A stretch of 52,981 bases of DNA from Clostridium sp. (lineage in GTDB: Bacteria > Bacillota > Clostridia > Clostridiales > Clostridiaceae), in assembly GCF_021443865.1 (NCBI RefSeq), contig NZ_JABUTB010000001.1, positions 14,726 to 67,706 on the forward strand. The letters are read 5' to 3'. The notes under the pieces were generated by a model. The model saw only the letters and a program-made list of their open reading frames with translations. It was not told where the DNA came from and ran no database searches. Of this stretch, positions 1-7,776 are shown piece by piece. The position numbers and the translations under genes were made by a program. Position 1 is the stretch's first letter; each line of letters opens with the position of its first letter.

Positions 1-118
1 ACTAAATTAAAATTCGACTTTACCATCTATTATTAAAATATTTATAATAGGTTTTAATTATTCAATCATAGTTTTTGAATTTAATATTATTTTTATTCAG
101 CTTAAAGATTTTATATAT

Positions 119-128
119 TTTGTCGAAA
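119..128 (+). promoter_or_regulatory. Spo0A-box-like sequence
   Basis: TTTGTCGAAA matches the 0A-box core TGTCGAA exactly. It lies about 95 nt before the Nudix gene in an otherwise gene-free, AT-rich leader (1-222). A single 7-mer is weak evidence. Confidence 0.3.
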
Positions 129-222
129 TATTAAGTATATTATGTTATATACAAAATAATGTTTAAACTATATATAATTTTTATAACTTATATGATATTA
201 TTATTTTTAGAGGTGACTGTTT

Positions 223-639
223 GTGAAAAGAATTATGAAGGTTGTATGTGCTATTATTGAAAATGACAAATCTGAAGTACTTTGTACTTTAAATTCAAAG
301 GATATGTCTTTTTCAAGCTTTTGGGAATTCCCTGGTGGAATTATTAAAGACGGTGAACCACCTGAAAAAGCCATAGTAAGGGAAATCTATGAAAAATTAA
401 ATTGTAAAATTAAAGTTAATTCTTTATTTAGTGCAACTACATATGAATACGATGACTACATATTAAACACTATGGTGGCTAAATGTTCAATGTTAGAGGA
501 CATGCCATCATCAAAGGAATATACAAAGTTATTATGGCTACCAATAGAATACATAACAAGCTTAAATTGGAGTCCATCCACTATGCCAACTGTAGACAAA
601 CTTATAATGAAGTATAAAAAAAATTCAATAACAAATTAA
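223..639 (+). CDS. Nudix hydrolase family protein with degenerate Nudix box
   Basis: This 138-residue protein has the MutT-type Nudix fold pattern: an early strand (VVCAIIEN), the WEFPGG lead-in and a Nudix helix near residues 38-60. Family members hydrolyse nucleoside diphosphates linked to another moiety, often as house-cleaning or nucleotide-pool enzymes. The box reads G-x5-E-x7-REIYEKLN, so the second glutamate of the REUxEE core is Lys and the usual Gly is Asn. Loss of a metal-binding Glu may weaken or change activity. The start is GTG, placed about 7 nt after GAGGTG. A later in-frame ATG (codon 5) lacks such spacing. The gene is followed by a strong terminator, so it is probably monocistronic. 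A Spo0A-box-like sequence lies about 95 nt upstream. The family call is sure, the substrate unknown. Confidence 0.85.
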   Translation: MKRIMKVVCAIIENDKSEVLCTLNSKDMSFSSFWEFPGGIIKDGEPPEKAIVREIYEKLNCKIKVNSLFSATTYEYDDYILNTMVAKCSMLEDMPSSKEYTKLLWLPIEYITSLNWSPSTMPTVDKLIMKYKKNSITN

Positions 640-645
640 GAAAAG

Positions 646-674
646 GCCATCAGAAAACCTGATGGCTTTATATT
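646..674 (+). terminator. Rho-independent terminator of the Nudix gene
   Basis: GCCATCAG and CTGATGGC form an 8-bp stem with a 5-nt loop, followed by a T-rich tail. It starts 6 nt after the stop codon. Confidence 0.85.
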
Positions 675-704
675 GCGTAAAATTATATTTAAAAAGGAGC
701 ATTT

Positions 705-1832
705 ATGAACGTAAATATAGTATCAATCCAAAGAATAAAACTTATAGATTTTATAAAAAAAGAAATAGTATTGATTATATCAATAGCCTTAGCAATATTT
801 AGTTGTATATTTTCAACTCCTAGATTATCTTATATTGATTTTAAAGTATTAATACTTTTATTTAATTTAATGATAGTGGTTTCTGCTTTTAATGAACTAA
901 AAGTTTTAGATTCAATTGCAAGCAAAATACTTAAAAAGTGTACTTCATATATATCCGTTTCCTTTGCATTAGTTTTTATTACATATGCAGCTTCTATGGT
1001 TGTTACAAATGATGTAGCTTTAATAACCTTTGTACCTTTAACTATAATAATAGGAAAAAAAGCTAATTTTAACCCATTAAAAATAATTATATTCCAAACA
1101 ATTGCTGCTAATCTAGGAAGTAGTTTTACACCTATGGGAAACCCTCAAAATCTTTTTATTTATTCTTTTTATAAATTAGGTATTATAGATTTTTTAAAAA
1201 TTACTTTTCCACTATTATTAATATCAACTATTTTACTAGCTTTATTTATTTCTAAAGAAAAGAATGCAACATTGAATATTAATTTAAAAAATATAAATAT
1301 AAAAGATAGAAAACAAGTTATTATTTTTTCCACTCTATTTTTTATAATTTTATTATCAGTACTTCATTTAATAGATTATAAAATTGTATTCATCATTACA
1401 TTAATAACAGTATCACTATTTAATAAAAGCTTATTTTCAAAAGTAGATTACTCGCTTTTGCTTACTTTTATTGGCTTTTTTATCTTTATTGGCAATATAT
1501 CTACCTTAGATACTGTAAAAAACTTTATGGAGTACATATTAAATAGTGGAAAAGCAACCTTTACTTACTCAATATTAATAAGCCAAGTAATTAGTAATGT
1601 ACCTGCTACTATGTTATTATCAGGATTTACAACTTCAATTAGGGAATTACTTATTGGCGTTAATATAGGAGGACTAGGAACATTAATATCATCTCTTGCA
1701 AGTGTTATTTCTTTTAAGATTTATACTAATGAGTTTCCAGAAGAAAGTAGTAATTATTTTAAGTCCTTTACTCTTTATAATATTTTAGGACTAGTTATTA
1801 TAATTCCTTTAGTTTATATAATCTTATTTTAA
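705..1832 (+). CDS. SLC13/ArsB/NhaD-type permease (ion transporter superfamily)
   Basis: A 375-residue polytopic membrane protein, almost wholly hydrophobic with about ten predicted membrane spans. Two motifs are typical of the ion transporter (IT) superfamily, which includes ArsB, NhaD and CitM: NDVALITFVPLTI near residue 105 and GSSFTPMGNPQN near residue 140, the re-entrant GNPQN-type substrate loop. Such proteins move anions or exchange sodium for protons. The substrate here cannot be read from the sequence. It is shorter than typical 420-430 residue ArsB/NhaD members. AAAGGAG sits 7 nt before the ATG. The gene lies after the Nudix terminator and ends at a hairpin shared with the convergent acetyltransferase operon, so it is probably its own transcript. 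Confidence 0.8.
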   Translation: MNVNIVSIQRIKLIDFIKKEIVLIISIALAIFSCIFSTPRLSYIDFKVLILLFNLMIVVSAFNELKVLDSIASKILKKCTSYISVSFALVFITYAASMVVTNDVALITFVPLTIIIGKKANFNPLKIIIFQTIAANLGSSFTPMGNPQNLFIYSFYKLGIIDFLKITFPLLLISTILLALFISKEKNATLNINLKNINIKDRKQVIIFSTLFFIILLSVLHLIDYKIVFIITLITVSLFNKSLFSKVDYSLLLTFIGFFIFIGNISTLDTVKNFMEYILNSGKATFTYSILISQVISNVPATMLLSGFTTSIRELLIGVNIGGLGTLISSLASVISFKIYTNEFPEESSNYFKSFTLYNILGLVIIIPLVYIILF

Positions 1833-1853
1833 TTTGTTTTTATATGAATATAT

Positions 1854-1905
1854 AAATGCACCTAGTAAGGTTTGGTATAGATATCTAACCTTACTAGGTG
1901 CATTT
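1854..1905. terminator. Bidirectional terminator
   Basis: A perfect 19-bp inverted repeat (AAATGCACCTAGTAAGGTT and its complement) with a 14-nt loop sits between the convergent permease (+) and acetyltransferase (-) genes. T-rich sequence follows on the + side and A-rich sequence precedes it. Confidence 0.9.
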
Positions 1906-1915
1906 AATTTTAAAA

Positions 1916-2530
1916 TTAAATATGTAAGTCATTATAGTATTCTTCTTTTTGCTTTTGCCAATAAATTCTATCTTCCTCAGTAATTTTTCTTAGTACTTTG
2001 CAAGGGTTACCCACTGCTATAACATTATCAGGAATATCTTTAGTTACTACAGAACCAGAACCTATAACTACGTTATCTCCAATTGTAACACCAGGATTAA
2101 TAACTGTACTTCCTCCTACCCATACATTATTTCCTATTTTAACAGGCTTTCCAAACTCCAAACCCACATTTCTGATTTCAGCATCTATAGGGTGACCGGC
2201 AGTATATATGCAGACTCTAGGAGCAAAAAATACATTATCACCAATATCCACCTTACATACATCTAAAATTATACAATCATAATTGGCATAAAAATTATTT
2301 CCTACTGATATATTACATCCATAATCACATCTAAAAGGTGGTTCAACAGATAATTTATCCCCTGTTTTTTCAAATAAATCTTTTAATAATCTTTTTCTAT
2401 AATCCTTTTGCTCCTCTGTAGTAGTATTAAAAAGTCTAGTAATCATTCTGGACTTTTTCCTATCAGCTATAAGTTCTTCGTCATAAGGCATATATAAATT
2501 TCCTGACAACATCCTCTCTTTTTCACTCAT
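1916..2530 (-). CDS. Sugar O-acetyltransferase (maltose/galactoside acetyltransferase family)
   Basis: A 204-residue cytosolic enzyme of the LacA/Maa family that transfers acetyl from acetyl-CoA to sugars. The N-terminal Mac domain (SEKERMLSGNLYMPYDEEL, residues 2-20) is followed by left-handed beta-helix hexapeptide repeats (residues about 70-185). The catalytic His is in YTAGHPID. Length is normal for the family. The gene starts 3 nt after the HAD phosphatase stop, and its GGAGA ribosome site is made by the last codons of that gene, so the two are translationally linked. The likely job is detoxifying acetylation of non-metabolised sugars. The pairing with a beta-phosphoglucomutase-like HAD fits sugar handling. 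Confidence 0.92.
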   Translation of the reverse strand: MSEKERMLSGNLYMPYDEELIADRKKSRMITRLFNTTTEEQKDYRKRLLKDLFEKTGDKLSVEPPFRCDYGCNISVGNNFYANYDCIILDVCKVDIGDNVFFAPRVCIYTAGHPIDAEIRNVGLEFGKPVKIGNNVWVGGSTVINPGVTIGDNVVIGSGSVVTKDIPDNVIAVGNPCKVLRKITEEDRIYWQKQKEEYYNDLHI

Positions 2531-2533
2531 TAT

Positions 2534-3199
2534 CTATTCTCCTTTAAAATAATTTTTTATCTCATATAAATTATTGAAGCTTCTATAGCTATACTTTTTT
2601 ATTTTTTCATCTGCTTCTTTTAAATCTACTACATGAAGTGGAGTCATATTTCCTTTATAGGCTGCTTCAACTCCAGCTGAGGAATCTTCTATTACAATAC
2701 ATTCCTCTGGACTAACATTAAGTTTATTAGCTGCCTTTAAAAATATTTCAGGATTTGGTTTTGTTTTTTTAACATCATCCCTACACACAACTTCATCAAA
2801 TATCTTTTTAAAATTAGATTGCTTTAACTGTTTGTCCATTCTTTCTTTAGAGGCAGATGTTGCTAATGCAAGCTTATACTTTTTGCCCTTTAAGTACTTA
2901 AGCAACTCCTCTGCACCATCTTTAACAGGAATTTTCTTTTTTAGCTCTTCAGACAAAGCTTTATCTTTTTCTTCATACATTTCTTCTATGGGTATGTTTT
3001 CTCCAAACTCATCTTTAAATACTTTTTTTACATTTTCTCTTCCTGTTGCAATTACTTTGCAATATACTTCTTTTGTCATTTTATAACCGTATTTTTCAAA
3101 GATCTTAGTCCAAACATCTAGATATATTTTTTCTGTATCAAATAAAACTCCATCCATATCAAATATTACTGTTTTATATTTCTCTATTTTTTGCTGCAT
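2534..3199 (-). CDS. HAD-superfamily hydrolase, beta-phosphoglucomutase-like
   Basis: A 221-residue HAD subfamily IA protein. Motif I is FDMDGVLFDTE (nucleophile and acid Asp), motif II ATSAS, motif III Lys in KKTKPNPE, and motif IV VIEDSSAGVEAA. The small helical cap and the motif I form DxDGVxFDTE are those of beta-phosphoglucomutase and phosphatase relatives. The sequence does not settle mutase versus phosphatase. The ORF track starts at 3211, but that ATG is part of the GGAGG ribosome site (atGGAGGattatATG), so codon 5 at 3199 is the start. It is first in a two-gene operon with the sugar acetyltransferase. Confidence 0.9.
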   Translation of the reverse strand: MQQKIEKYKTVIFDMDGVLFDTEKIYLDVWTKIFEKYGYKMTKEVYCKVIATGRENVKKVFKDEFGENIPIEEMYEEKDKALSEELKKKIPVKDGAEELLKYLKGKKYKLALATSASKERMDKQLKQSNFKKIFDEVVCRDDVKKTKPNPEIFLKAANKLNVSPEECIVIEDSSAGVEAAYKGNMTPLHVVDLKEADEKIKKYSYRSFNNLYEIKNYFKGE

Positions 3200-3293
3200 A
3201 TAATCCTCCATTTATAACTAAATCTACTACAAGTTATATTATACTTGAAAATTTAATTCAAGAAATTAATTAGTATAGATGTGTATATTCTAT

Positions 3294-3327
3294 AAAAAAC
3301 AACCCCTTTTATAAATAGTAGGAGTTG
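3294..3327 (-). terminator. Terminator of the Cof-type phosphatase gene
   Basis: On the minus strand CAACTCC and GGGGTTG pair (one mismatch) around a 14-nt loop and are followed by TTTTTT. It lies just 3' of the gene ending at 3354. Confidence 0.7.
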
Positions 3328-3353
3328 CTTTGGTTTTTAAAGATTATATACTA

Positions 3354-4238
3354 TCATTTCTTTATGATTTTATCTAACTCATTATTTAAAAGACTGCGTA
3401 TAGCCTTTGCTACTCCAAGATTATCATTAGTATCAGTTATATATTTTGCTATAGCCTTAACTTCTGGAATTGCATTTTCCATAGCAACAGTTTCTTCAAA
3501 TATTTCAAACATAGAATAGTCATTAAAACTATCTCCTAATATCATTACTTCCTCTTTTTCTATAGATAACTTCTTAGCCACCTTTTCTAAGATTATTCCC
3601 TTTTGAGCATTTATATCAGTTACTTCTATATTATCTCTAAAGGAAGATGATACAGCTAATCCTTCTATCTTGCCAATCTCTTTTTTTATTTCATCTATTG
3701 TCTCTGTATCCTTATGAAAGGCAACAAACTTTCTTATTTCTAAATTTCTATCAAAGAACTTATCTAAATCATCAATATACTTTAAAACTTTAAAAAATCT
3801 ATGATTTTCTGCTATTTCCCTTGCTTCACCTTCAGTTAATTCTGGATTTAAACTCTTAGTTCTATATGTAACTTCTTTTAAAGCTTTTTCTCTTGTTGAT
3901 GTAGTAAAAATTCCTTCATTAGTAAAAATTCTTGCAGAAAAATTATTTTCATCAAAGATATCTATTACTTTTCTAGCACTTTCATTATCTATGTTTATTA
4001 TATCTAATATTTTACCCTCTTCATCCCTGTATTCAGCTCCATTAGATAAAATACATTGTGCTTTAATATTATGTCTATCTAAAACCTCTTTTACACTTTC
4101 ATACTCTCTTCCAGTAGAAATTGCAAATATTATTCCTGTTTCTTCTGCTTCTCTAATGGCCTCCACTGTTTCTTTATCAATATCATGATCGTTGTTTAAC
4201 AATGTACCATCCATATCCGATGCTATTAGCTTTATCAT
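3354..4238 (-). CDS. Cof-type HAD-IIB phosphatase (YidA-like)
   Basis: A 294-residue HAD subfamily IIB hydrolase, typically a cytosolic sugar- or cofactor-phosphate phosphatase. Motif I SDMDGTLLNNDHDI is at residues 7-20, motif II is AISTGRE, and the C-terminal motif IV GDSFNDYSMFEI carries the metal-binding Asp residues. The large C2 cap lies between. The start ATG is 7-8 nt after GGAGG. It has its own terminator and is separated by more than 200 nt from the upstream esterase, so it is probably monocistronic. Substrate not predictable. Confidence 0.9.
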   Translation of the reverse strand: MIKLIASDMDGTLLNNDHDIDKETVEAIREAEETGIIFAISTGREYESVKEVLDRHNIKAQCILSNGAEYRDEEGKILDIINIDNESARKVIDIFDENNFSARIFTNEGIFTTSTREKALKEVTYRTKSLNPELTEGEAREIAENHRFFKVLKYIDDLDKFFDRNLEIRKFVAFHKDTETIDEIKKEIGKIEGLAVSSSFRDNIEVTDINAQKGIILEKVAKKLSIEKEEVMILGDSFNDYSMFEIFEETVAMENAIPEVKAIAKYITDTNDNLGVAKAIRSLLNNELDKIIKK

Positions 4239-4403
4239 TTTTATTTACCTCCGATTTTAAACCTACTATTGTATAGTTTCTCATTTGTAATTAAGTTATT
4301 CCAAAGTATCCTATATATTATTTGCACTTTAATATTATTAACTATCATTATATCAGTATTTTTATAATCTTTCCAAATATAATTTTTAAGGCTAAATCTT
4401 ATT

Positions 4404-4461
4404 AAAAAGAGGCTGTTAGAACAACCTATAATAAAAGTTTTATATCCTTCCAAAGCCTCTT
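4404..4461 (-). terminator. Terminator of the esterase gene
   Basis: On the minus strand AAGAGGCT and AGCCTCTT form a stem with a long, partly foldable loop, followed by TTTTTAAT. The 70-codon ORF at 4241-4453 starts inside this hairpin. Confidence 0.7.
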
Positions 4462-4467
4462 CTTAAT

Positions 4468-5295
4468 TTAAATTCTATTAATCCACTTAACAGCTAATTC
4501 AAACCAGGATTCTACATGTTTATTTATAAGATCACTATTATCTTTGTATGCTGTATTTACATCACAAAGACTTAATCCATGTACACCATCAGGATATATA
4601 TGAAGTTCAAAAGGTACATTGTTTTTTCTTAAAGCACTAGCAAAAAACAATGAATTTTCAACTGGTACAACTGTATCATTAAAAGTATGCCATAAGAAGG
4701 TTTCTGGAGTATCCTTAGATACTAATTTTTCTAAAGAGAATTTTTCTCTTTCTTCTTTACTCGCATCTATTCCAAGTAAATTATCAAAGGAGTCCTTATT
4801 TGCAAACTCTCCACTTGTTATAACTGGATAAGAAAGTATCATTCCATTAGGTTTAATATTCTCATTTTTTATATTTAAAGCTTCAGAAATTAAATCTTTA
4901 TTCCATAATACTCCTAAGCTTCCTACTAAGTGCCCTCCTGATGAAAAACCAAAAGTTATAACTTTATTTATATCAGCATTCCATTTATCAGACATTTCAC
5001 GAAGATAGTTTATAGTAGCTGATAACTCTAATAGTGCAGTGGGAAATCTGTTAGGATTAACACTATATCTTAAAATTACTACATTAAACCCTTCTGAAAG
5101 TAATTTAAAGGCTACTGGTTCAGCTTCTCTATCTGAAGTACCTACATATCCACCACCAGGACATATAATTATAGTTTTCCTTTTCTTATTAATATCGATT
5201 TCCACACTATTATCTGGAATATAAACATTTATATAAGCCTTGCTATCCTTTAGCCTATCTGTTATGTCACAAATATTTATTTTTTCAAAAATCAT
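4468..5295 (-). CDS. Alpha/beta hydrolase (acetyl-xylan-esterase/BD-FAE-like)
   Basis: A 275-residue alpha/beta-hydrolase without signal peptide. The oxyanion-hole region is CPGGGYVGTSDREAEP, the nucleophile elbow GFSSGGH, the acid Asp lies in HTFNDTVVP, and the base His in YPDGVHGLSL. This order and the PGGGY motif are typical of small esterases that deacetylate xylo-oligosaccharides or related esters. The ORF track starts at 5328, but GGGGGAAAGGA lies inside that extension directly before codon 12 (ATGATTTTTG), so I start at 5295. It appears monocistronic between two terminators. The esterase family is clear, the natural substrate is inferred. Confidence 0.87.
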   Translation of the reverse strand: MIFEKINICDITDRLKDSKAYINVYIPDNSVEIDINKKRKTIIICPGGGYVGTSDREAEPVAFKLLSEGFNVVILRYSVNPNRFPTALLELSATINYLREMSDKWNADINKVITFGFSSGGHLVGSLGVLWNKDLISEALNIKNENIKPNGMILSYPVITSGEFANKDSFDNLLGIDASKEEREKFSLEKLVSKDTPETFLWHTFNDTVVPVENSLFFASALRKNNVPFELHIYPDGVHGLSLCDVNTAYKDNSDLINKHVESWFELAVKWINRI

Positions 5296-5446
5296 TTCCT
5301 TTCCCCCACTCTTTCTCAATATATTCATTTTAATTTTACATAAGAATTAATTATAAAAATACATTATAAATTCAAGTAAAATATATATAATTATTATATT
5401 ATTCCATATAATTTATTACAACAATTCTAATTACTGTAAATAACTA

Positions 5447-5509
5447 TAAAAAAATGAAGCTATCTTAACAGTCTATAATAAAATTTAAAACTGTAAGATA
5501 ACTTCATTT
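5447..5509 (-). terminator. Terminator of tkt
   Basis: A 20-bp imperfect inverted repeat (AAATGAAG.TATCTTA.CAGT) with T-rich sequence after it on the minus strand, 28 nt past the tkt stop. Confidence 0.8.
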
Positions 5510-5536
5510 ATATTATTATATTAATTTAATTAGGTT

Positions 5537-7507
5537 TTATAATTTGTTAATTACATTAACTACATTATCAACACTAAAACCAAACTTTTCAAATAATAAT
5601 TCAGCTGGTGCTGATGCTCCAAAAGTATCCATTGTTATATATTTACCATCAAAGCCAACAAATTCTCCCCAGCTTAATGATGATCCTGCTTCTATAGCAA
5701 CTCTCTTAGTTACGCTTCTTGGCAGAACCTTTTCTTTATACTCTGAATCTTGAGCTTTAAATATATCCATACAAGGCATACTTACTACTCTAATTTTATC
5801 ATTTCCTAATTTCTTCTTAGCTTCAATAGCTAAAGAAACTTCAGATCCAGAAGCCATTAATATAATTTCTGGTTCTCCATTAGAATCATCAATTATATAT
5901 CCACCCTTCATAGCATCTTTATTTGAACCTTCTATATCAGGTAGGTTTTGTCTTGTTAATACTAAAGCTGTAGGTGTTCCCTTTGATGTCATTGCTAAAT
6001 ACCATCCAATATTTGTTTCAGTTGCATCACATGGTCTGAATACATTAAAGTTAGGCATTGATCTAAGCATTGTTAATTGTTCCACTGGTTCATGAGTTGG
6101 ACCATCTTCACCAACACCAATGCTATCATGAGTTAAAACATATGTTAATGGTAAATTCATTAGTGCTGCTAATCTGGCCATTGGCTTAATATAATCACTA
6201 AATACAAAGAAAGTTGAAACATAAGTCTTTAATCCACCATGTAACATTAGCCCGTTTCCTATACCTGCCATAGCTAATTCACGAACTCCATAATGTATGT
6301 TTCTTCCTGCATAATTATCACTACTAAAATCACCAACTCCATTTAAGTATGTTTTAGTTGATGGTGCTAAATCAGCGGCTCCTCCCATAAAGTTAGGGAA
6401 TAAATCTTTAATCTTATTCATAGCAATACCAGATAAGTTTCTTGTAGCATTAGCTTTTTTATCATATTGCCAATATTCAGAACTTTCATCTAACACTTTT
6501 TTATAATCAACATTAAAATATTTATCCCATAGATCTTTCATTTCTGGGTACTTAGCAAAATAATCTTCAAACATATTATTCCAAGCTTCATATACTTTAT
6601 CAGCTCTTTCTTGTTCAGATGCTATATGAGCATATACATCTTCATCAACACAGAAATCCTTATCTTCAGATAATCCTAAGTTTCTCTTTAATTCTATTAC
6701 ATTATCAGCTCCTAAAGGTTCTCCATGAGCAGATGCTAGTCCTTCTTTAGCTGGACATCCCTTACCTATTTTAGTTTTTACTTCTATAAATATAGGTTTT
6801 CCAACTGATTTCTTAGCTTCATTAATTACATTTAATATTTCTTCAAGATTATCTCCATCTTCTACTGTAAATACGTTAAATCCAAAGGCTTTCATTCTCA
6901 TTTTTACATCTTCAGTAAATGCAATATCTGTACATCCTTCAATAGAAATCTTATTTGAATCATATAATACAACTAATTTATCTAATTTTAATGTTCCTGC
7001 TAATGAAAAGGCTTCTGATGATATACCTTCCATAAAGCATCCATCTCCCCCTAATACATATGTATAGTGGTCTATTACTGGATATCCTTCTTTATTGAAT
7101 ACAGCTGAAAGATGTTTTTCTGCCATAGCCATTCCTACCGCCATAGCCATTCCTGCTCCTAATGGTCCTGTTGTAGCTTCTACACCAACAGTATGTCCAT
7201 ATTCTGGATGTCCTGGAGTTTTAGAATCTAATTGTCTAAATTCTTTTAAATCATCAATAGTTACACCATAATTAAATAAATGTAATAAACTATATAATAA
7301 ACTTGATCCATGTCCACCTGAAAGAACAAATCTATCACGATTTATCCAATTTACATCTTTTGGTGTATTATTCATAACTTTTGCCCAAAGAGCATACGCA
7401 GTTGGTGCTGCTCCTAAAGGTAAACCAGGGTGTCCTGAATTAGCTTTTTGAACTGCATCAGCGCTTAGTCCTCTAATGGTATTGACAACTTTTCTATCTA
7501 AGTCCAT
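5537..7507 (-). CDS. tkt: Transketolase
   Basis: A 656-residue, full-length transketolase, the thiamine-diphosphate enzyme that moves two-carbon ketol units in the non-oxidative pentose phosphate pathway. The N-terminal ThDP domain has KANSGHPGLPLG, GGHGSSLLY, the donor-site loop GHTVGVEATTGPLGAG and the Mg-ThDP motif GGDGCFMEG...DSNK. The Pyr domain has GGAADLAPSTK, FGVRELAMAGIGNGL-type sequence and HDSIGVGEDGPTHEPVEQ. The C-terminal regulatory domain ends near VINKL. GGGAGGAAAAAAT precedes the ATG. It is monocistronic, with its own terminator. Clostridia often carry several copies; whether this is the main one cannot be told. Confidence 0.97.
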   Translation of the reverse strand: MDLDRKVVNTIRGLSADAVQKANSGHPGLPLGAAPTAYALWAKVMNNTPKDVNWINRDRFVLSGGHGSSLLYSLLHLFNYGVTIDDLKEFRQLDSKTPGHPEYGHTVGVEATTGPLGAGMAMAVGMAMAEKHLSAVFNKEGYPVIDHYTYVLGGDGCFMEGISSEAFSLAGTLKLDKLVVLYDSNKISIEGCTDIAFTEDVKMRMKAFGFNVFTVEDGDNLEEILNVINEAKKSVGKPIFIEVKTKIGKGCPAKEGLASAHGEPLGADNVIELKRNLGLSEDKDFCVDEDVYAHIASEQERADKVYEAWNNMFEDYFAKYPEMKDLWDKYFNVDYKKVLDESSEYWQYDKKANATRNLSGIAMNKIKDLFPNFMGGAADLAPSTKTYLNGVGDFSSDNYAGRNIHYGVRELAMAGIGNGLMLHGGLKTYVSTFFVFSDYIKPMARLAALMNLPLTYVLTHDSIGVGEDGPTHEPVEQLTMLRSMPNFNVFRPCDATETNIGWYLAMTSKGTPTALVLTRQNLPDIEGSNKDAMKGGYIIDDSNGEPEIILMASGSEVSLAIEAKKKLGNDKIRVVSMPCMDIFKAQDSEYKEKVLPRSVTKRVAIEAGSSLSWGEFVGFDGKYITMDTFGASAPAELLFEKFGFSVDNVVNVINKL

Positions 7508-7631
7508 ATTTTTTCCTCCCTAACTAATAATTTCTTCACTTTAATTCTATCACTAATTATATATTTTTTGTATAAAAATACTATCATTTATCAAATTAAT
7601 TATATTTATTATCAAGGAATATTATTTTAAA

Positions 7632-7709
7632 ATAAAAAAGAGTTATTTAGAAAAACCCACCTTAAATATTAGAAATAACTAATATCTAGGTTATTTTCAA
7701 ACAACTCCA
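7632..7709 (-). terminator. Terminator of the OPT transporter gene
   Basis: A long imperfect hairpin (minus strand GAGTTGTTTGAAAATAACC...GGTGGG...TAAATAACTC) followed by TTTTTTATT, 3' of the gene ending at 7777. Confidence 0.7.
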
Positions 7710-7776
7710 TTTATTAAAATTATATATTATATTAAACTATATATTAATTTTTCTTGTTAAATACTTTTGTGTATTC

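Noticed and set aside
4241-4453. 70-codon minus-strand ORF after the esterase
   Set aside because: It starts inside the esterase terminator, has no ribosome site and no recognisable domain. Best explained as chance in AT-rich DNA.
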